The notes under the pieces: model-generated | Seen by the model: only the letters and a program-made list of their open reading frames with translations | The model's database searches: none | What the model was told of the DNA's origin: nothing | NCBI RefSeq assembly: GCF_003123745.1 | Contig: NZ_QETB01000007.1 | Coordinates: forward strand, 1 to 64,000 | DNA: 64,000 nt | Origin: Ancrocorticia populi | Lineage (GTDB): Bacteria > Actinomycetota > Actinomycetes > Actinomycetales > Actinomycetaceae | Direction of reading: 5' to 3' | Program-made: the position numbers and the translations under genes | Shown here: piece after piece, positions 61,456 through 64,000 of the stretch | Layout of the letters: each line of letters starts with the position of its first letter | Numbering within the stretch: position 1 is the first letter of the stretch

Positions 61456-63126
61456 ATGATTAAGGAAAACTCTGTCTCCACACGGGGCCATATTCGGCGC
61501 AGGATTAAGGCGGCAGGAGCACTGGTAGCCGCCGCACTGGTTGTTGCTGCTTGCGGCTCAAGCACGGCCAGCGAGAGTACTGCCGAAGCGCAGACCTCTG
61601 GAGGGACCGTTACGTGGGCCGTGGAAAGCGAACCCACAACTCTCAACCCCCAGCTCAATGGCGGGGCGGCGGCCAAGCACATTCTCCGCAACGCCTTTGA
61701 TTCCTACCTCTTCAAGAACGGGGACGGGGAGTATGAACCTTGGCTGGCCTCCGAGTATTCGCAATCCGAAGATGGCAAAACAATCACGTTGACATTGCGC
61801 GATGATGTCACGTTCTCCAATGATGAGAAGCTGGACGCCGACGCCGTAGTTGCCAACTTTGATGTGCTGACCTCAGATGATTACGGGAATAGCGGGCAGG
61901 CGGGAATAGCCTCACTCGAGAGCTACCGCGCAGTGGACGATCAGACTGTGGAGTTCACGCTCGCCCAGCCGGACGCGCTCTTCCTCGACTATTTGAGCGG
62001 GTTGGGATCGGCGCCCTTGGCCCATGCCTCTCTGGAAAGCGAGAAGCTTGAATCGGGAGGAACGGAGATCTATGGAACTGGCCCGTTTGTCCTTGACTCG
62101 TGGAACCAAGGCCAAGACATCAAGTTCTCCAAGCGGGACGGCTACGCTTGGGCGCCCGAGGAGCTAGCAACGCAAGATGGTGAGGCCTACCTCGATTCAG
62201 TCACATACCAAATCCTTGCTGAGAACTCCACGCGAACCGGCGCATTGAGCTCCAATCAGGTTGATGCCATCAGCGGTATACCCGCCGTAGACGTTTCGCT
62301 CTTTGACGGACAAGAAGGCTTTGTTTATGAGAAGGGGCAGGCCGTTGGCTCCCCATACTCTCTCTACCTCAACGTGAGCCGTCCGGGCCTCGAAGAGAAG
62401 GACGTTCGGGAAGCTATCCGGCAGGGAATTGACCTCGACGCTCTGCTCGATTCGGTGTATCACGGGCAGGTGGATCGCGCCTGGAGCTCCATTTCCCCGG
62501 GCACTCCTTACTATGACGAATCGCTGGAGAATTCTGTACCCTACGACGTGGATAACGCCAACGATCTCCTAGATAACGCTGGATGGGACGAGCGAGATTC
62601 GCAAGGCTATCGAGTGAAGGACGGCGAGCGCCTGACGGTTCGTGCTGTTAGCGCAGCGCCCTATGTTCGCGATAACCGCGACATCCTTCTCCAGGCAATC
62701 GGGGCCTCGCTCAAGAATGATCTAGATATTGAGTTCGTGTTCGAGGCAGTAGATCTGGGAACGGAGGAGGAACGTGCGGAGGCCAACGCATATGAGGTAT
62801 TTGATAACTCATACAATTCCTCGGATCCCGCGGCCTCGTACGATGTTTTGTATTCCTCGGATCCTGCGCGCGGATACATCGCACGTGGAAAGTTTGATGA
62901 CTCCACAATCGATGACTTACTAGACAAGGGCCGGTACACAACGGATCTGGAGCAGCGTGAGGAAGTGTATACAGAGCTCCAGAGCTACATCAGCGAACAG
63001 GCTTATCAGATACCTCTTTATATCCCTACTGACACGGTGGCACACACGGATAAGGTAGACGGACTGGTATTCGATCCCTCGTCCGGGTTCGTGTGGAGTG
63101 CCTACACCGTGTCTGTTAATAACTAA
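61456..63126 (+). CDS. Solute-binding lipoprotein of the peptide-type ABC importer
   Basis: This 556-residue family 5 extracellular solute-binding protein has a signal peptide and lipobox ending VVAAC (about residue 33), so it is lipid-anchored outside. The family opening TVTWAVESEPTTLNPQLNGG is present, as are FTLAQPDALFLDYLSG and VTYQILAENSTRTGALSSNQVDAI. Family 5 proteins bind peptides, nickel complexes or other polar compounds. In this operon the ligand is probably the compound processed by the acetyltransferase and GST-like proteins. Start: ATG with aaggaaac upstream. Confidence 0.92.
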   Translation: MIKENSVSTRGHIRRRIKAAGALVAAALVVAACGSSTASESTAEAQTSGGTVTWAVESEPTTLNPQLNGGAAAKHILRNAFDSYLFKNGDGEYEPWLASEYSQSEDGKTITLTLRDDVTFSNDEKLDADAVVANFDVLTSDDYGNSGQAGIASLESYRAVDDQTVEFTLAQPDALFLDYLSGLGSAPLAHASLESEKLESGGTEIYGTGPFVLDSWNQGQDIKFSKRDGYAWAPEELATQDGEAYLDSVTYQILAENSTRTGALSSNQVDAISGIPAVDVSLFDGQEGFVYEKGQAVGSPYSLYLNVSRPGLEEKDVREAIRQGIDLDALLDSVYHGQVDRAWSSISPGTPYYDESLENSVPYDVDNANDLLDNAGWDERDSQGYRVKDGERLTVRAVSAAPYVRDNRDILLQAIGASLKNDLDIEFVFEAVDLGTEEERAEANAYEVFDNSYNSSDPAASYDVLYSSDPARGYIARGKFDDSTIDDLLDKGRYTTDLEQREEVYTELQSYISEQAYQIPLYIPTDTVAHTDKVDGLVFDPSSGFVWSAYTVSVNN

Positions 63127-63143
63127 TTCGAGCGTGAGGGTAT

Positions 63144-64000
63144 ATGTCTAAGAATCAATCCGGCACCTACCGGCTAGATAACCCAATTCAGCAGCCAACC
63201 GACAGAGTGATCACCGCCAAGCGGATCTTCACAGGGCGGCGCGGCGGAACCATCGCTGATGCGGCTGTGGCAATTCAGCGGGGGCGCATCGCCTGGGTTG
63301 GTTCAGCAGGCGAGCTCCCGGCAGAGTACGGTGCGCTCCCCGTCGAATCCCATCCCGAGGCCACGCTAACGCCGGGATTCGTTGAAACGCATGCCCATTT
63401 GGGAGGTTTCGCCTACGAATTCGATCCTGACGTTCCAGAGCCCGAGCGTCACGATCAGGGCTGGCATGCGCTCACGTCTCTTGCACCGGCGCGGCAACTC
63501 GCATCCGTAGGTGTCACAACCGTGCAATCTCTTGGGGCGCGCAACTTCGCGGACGTTGTTCTTCGCGAGGTAATCGACCATCAGATTGTGGCCGGGCCGC
63601 GGATCGTGGCTTCCGGACCTCAGCTGACAACCTCCGGTGGGCACTCGTGGCCCACCGGAGGAGAGGTCGATTCGATCACCGAAATCAAGAAGAAGATCCG
63701 CGATCACCACAAGGCTGGCGTGGACGTGATCAAGGTGATGGCCACCGGCGGGTTTGGAACATTCGGCTCGGCGCCATGGAACGCGCAGTTCACCACGGAG
63801 GAGCTGCGCGCGCTGGTAGAGGAGGCGCACCGCCTCGGGAAGCGGACTGCCGCCCATGCCCATGGGACTCAGGGAATCAGGCGAAGCGTGGAGGCGGGGA
63901 TCGATTACATCGCACATGCCACCTTCATTTCTGAGGACGGCATCACACGCTTTGATCCGGCGCTCGCGGATCAGATTGCAGAGAAGGGAATCTTCGTGGA
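63144..64000 (+). CDS. Metal-dependent amidohydrolase (partial at window end)
   Basis: This is an open reading frame of 285 codons up to the window end, with an ATG at 63144 preceded by gtgaggg. It belongs to the amidohydrolase superfamily. The first metal motif is GFVETHAHLGG (H-x-H), the bridging lysine region is DVIKVMATGG, and the next metal-site histidine is in TAAHAHGTQG. It follows the binding-protein gene by 17 bases, so it is in the operon. It may remove an N-acyl group or open a ring in the imported compound. The C-terminus is not seen. Confidence 0.9.
   Translation, partial: MSKNQSGTYRLDNPIQQPTDRVITAKRIFTGRRGGTIADAAVAIQRGRIAWVGSAGELPAEYGALPVESHPEATLTPGFVETHAHLGGFAYEFDPDVPEPERHDQGWHALTSLAPARQLASVGVTTVQSLGARNFADVVLREVIDHQIVAGPRIVASGPQLTTSGGHSWPTGGEVDSITEIKKKIRDHHKAGVDVIKVMATGGFGTFGSAPWNAQFTTEELRALVEEAHRLGKRTAAHAHGTQGIRRSVEAGIDYIAHATFISEDGITRFDPALADQIAEKGIFV

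Overview
The window comes from a moderately high-GC actinobacterium. The actinobacterial features are an ilvB-ilvN-ilvC cluster behind a very short leader peptide, a polycysteine leader peptide, a DUF3516 Ski2-like helicase, DUF4232, DUF4241 and DUF6318 proteins, and frequent GTG and leaderless-type starts. The overall flavour suggests Actinomycetaceae (Trueperella, Arcanobacterium or Schaalia-like), but that placement is inference; no species marker is complete here.

Layout. 1-533: end of a ribosomal RNA operon (23S 3' end, 5S, terminator). 547-9574: a lipoprotein, ilvD, an AspT/YidE-type transporter, a hypothetical gene, and ilvBNC behind a transcription attenuator. 9628-21888: a DUF4241 protein, corA, an L-arabinose regulon (araE-like porter, LacI-type repressor, FGGY kinase, araA, three matching operators), two permeases and a small alarmone synthetase. 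22034-32036: a catabolic gene cluster for an unidentified polyol or rare sugar, with two paralogous MFS transporters, two zinc dehydrogenases, a class II aldolase, a PfkB kinase, an aldo-keto reductase, an AlsE-like epimerase and a GntR/HutC regulator facing it. 32376-36150: an accessory segment with a GIY-YIG protein divergent from a 748-residue zinc-ribbon plus PD-(D/E)XK protein, then apparent gene debris. 36358-38972: a FucO-like dehydrogenase and an M20 amidohydrolase. 39202-42074: McrBC. 42142-46442: leuB, ilvE and cimA. 46543-52902: a lipoate-ligase family protein, a 38-residue protein gene, a YggS-family protein, two exported proteins and the DUF3516 helicase. 53075-54851: tRNA-Lys, a short cytochrome P450 and a small membrane protein. 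54925-64000: a cysteine-rich leader peptide and an operon of a GST-like protein, a GNAT-GST fusion, a complete peptide-type ABC importer and a metal amidohydrolase cut by the window end.

How genes work together. ilvD, ilvBN, ilvC, leuB, ilvE and cimA cover most of branched-chain amino acid synthesis, with isoleucine carbon coming at least partly through citramalate. The arabinose genes share one LacI-type operator. The last operon reads as import and processing of a thiol- or sulfur-containing compound when cysteine is scarce; this is inferred from the leader peptide and the acetyltransferase, GST-like, importer and amidohydrolase content.

Most interesting points are the polycysteine leader with its GNAT-GST fusion operon, the 748-residue nuclease-like protein paired with a GIY-YIG gene, the unidentified sugar/polyol cluster, and three intergenic arrays of degenerate 20-23 bp repeats.
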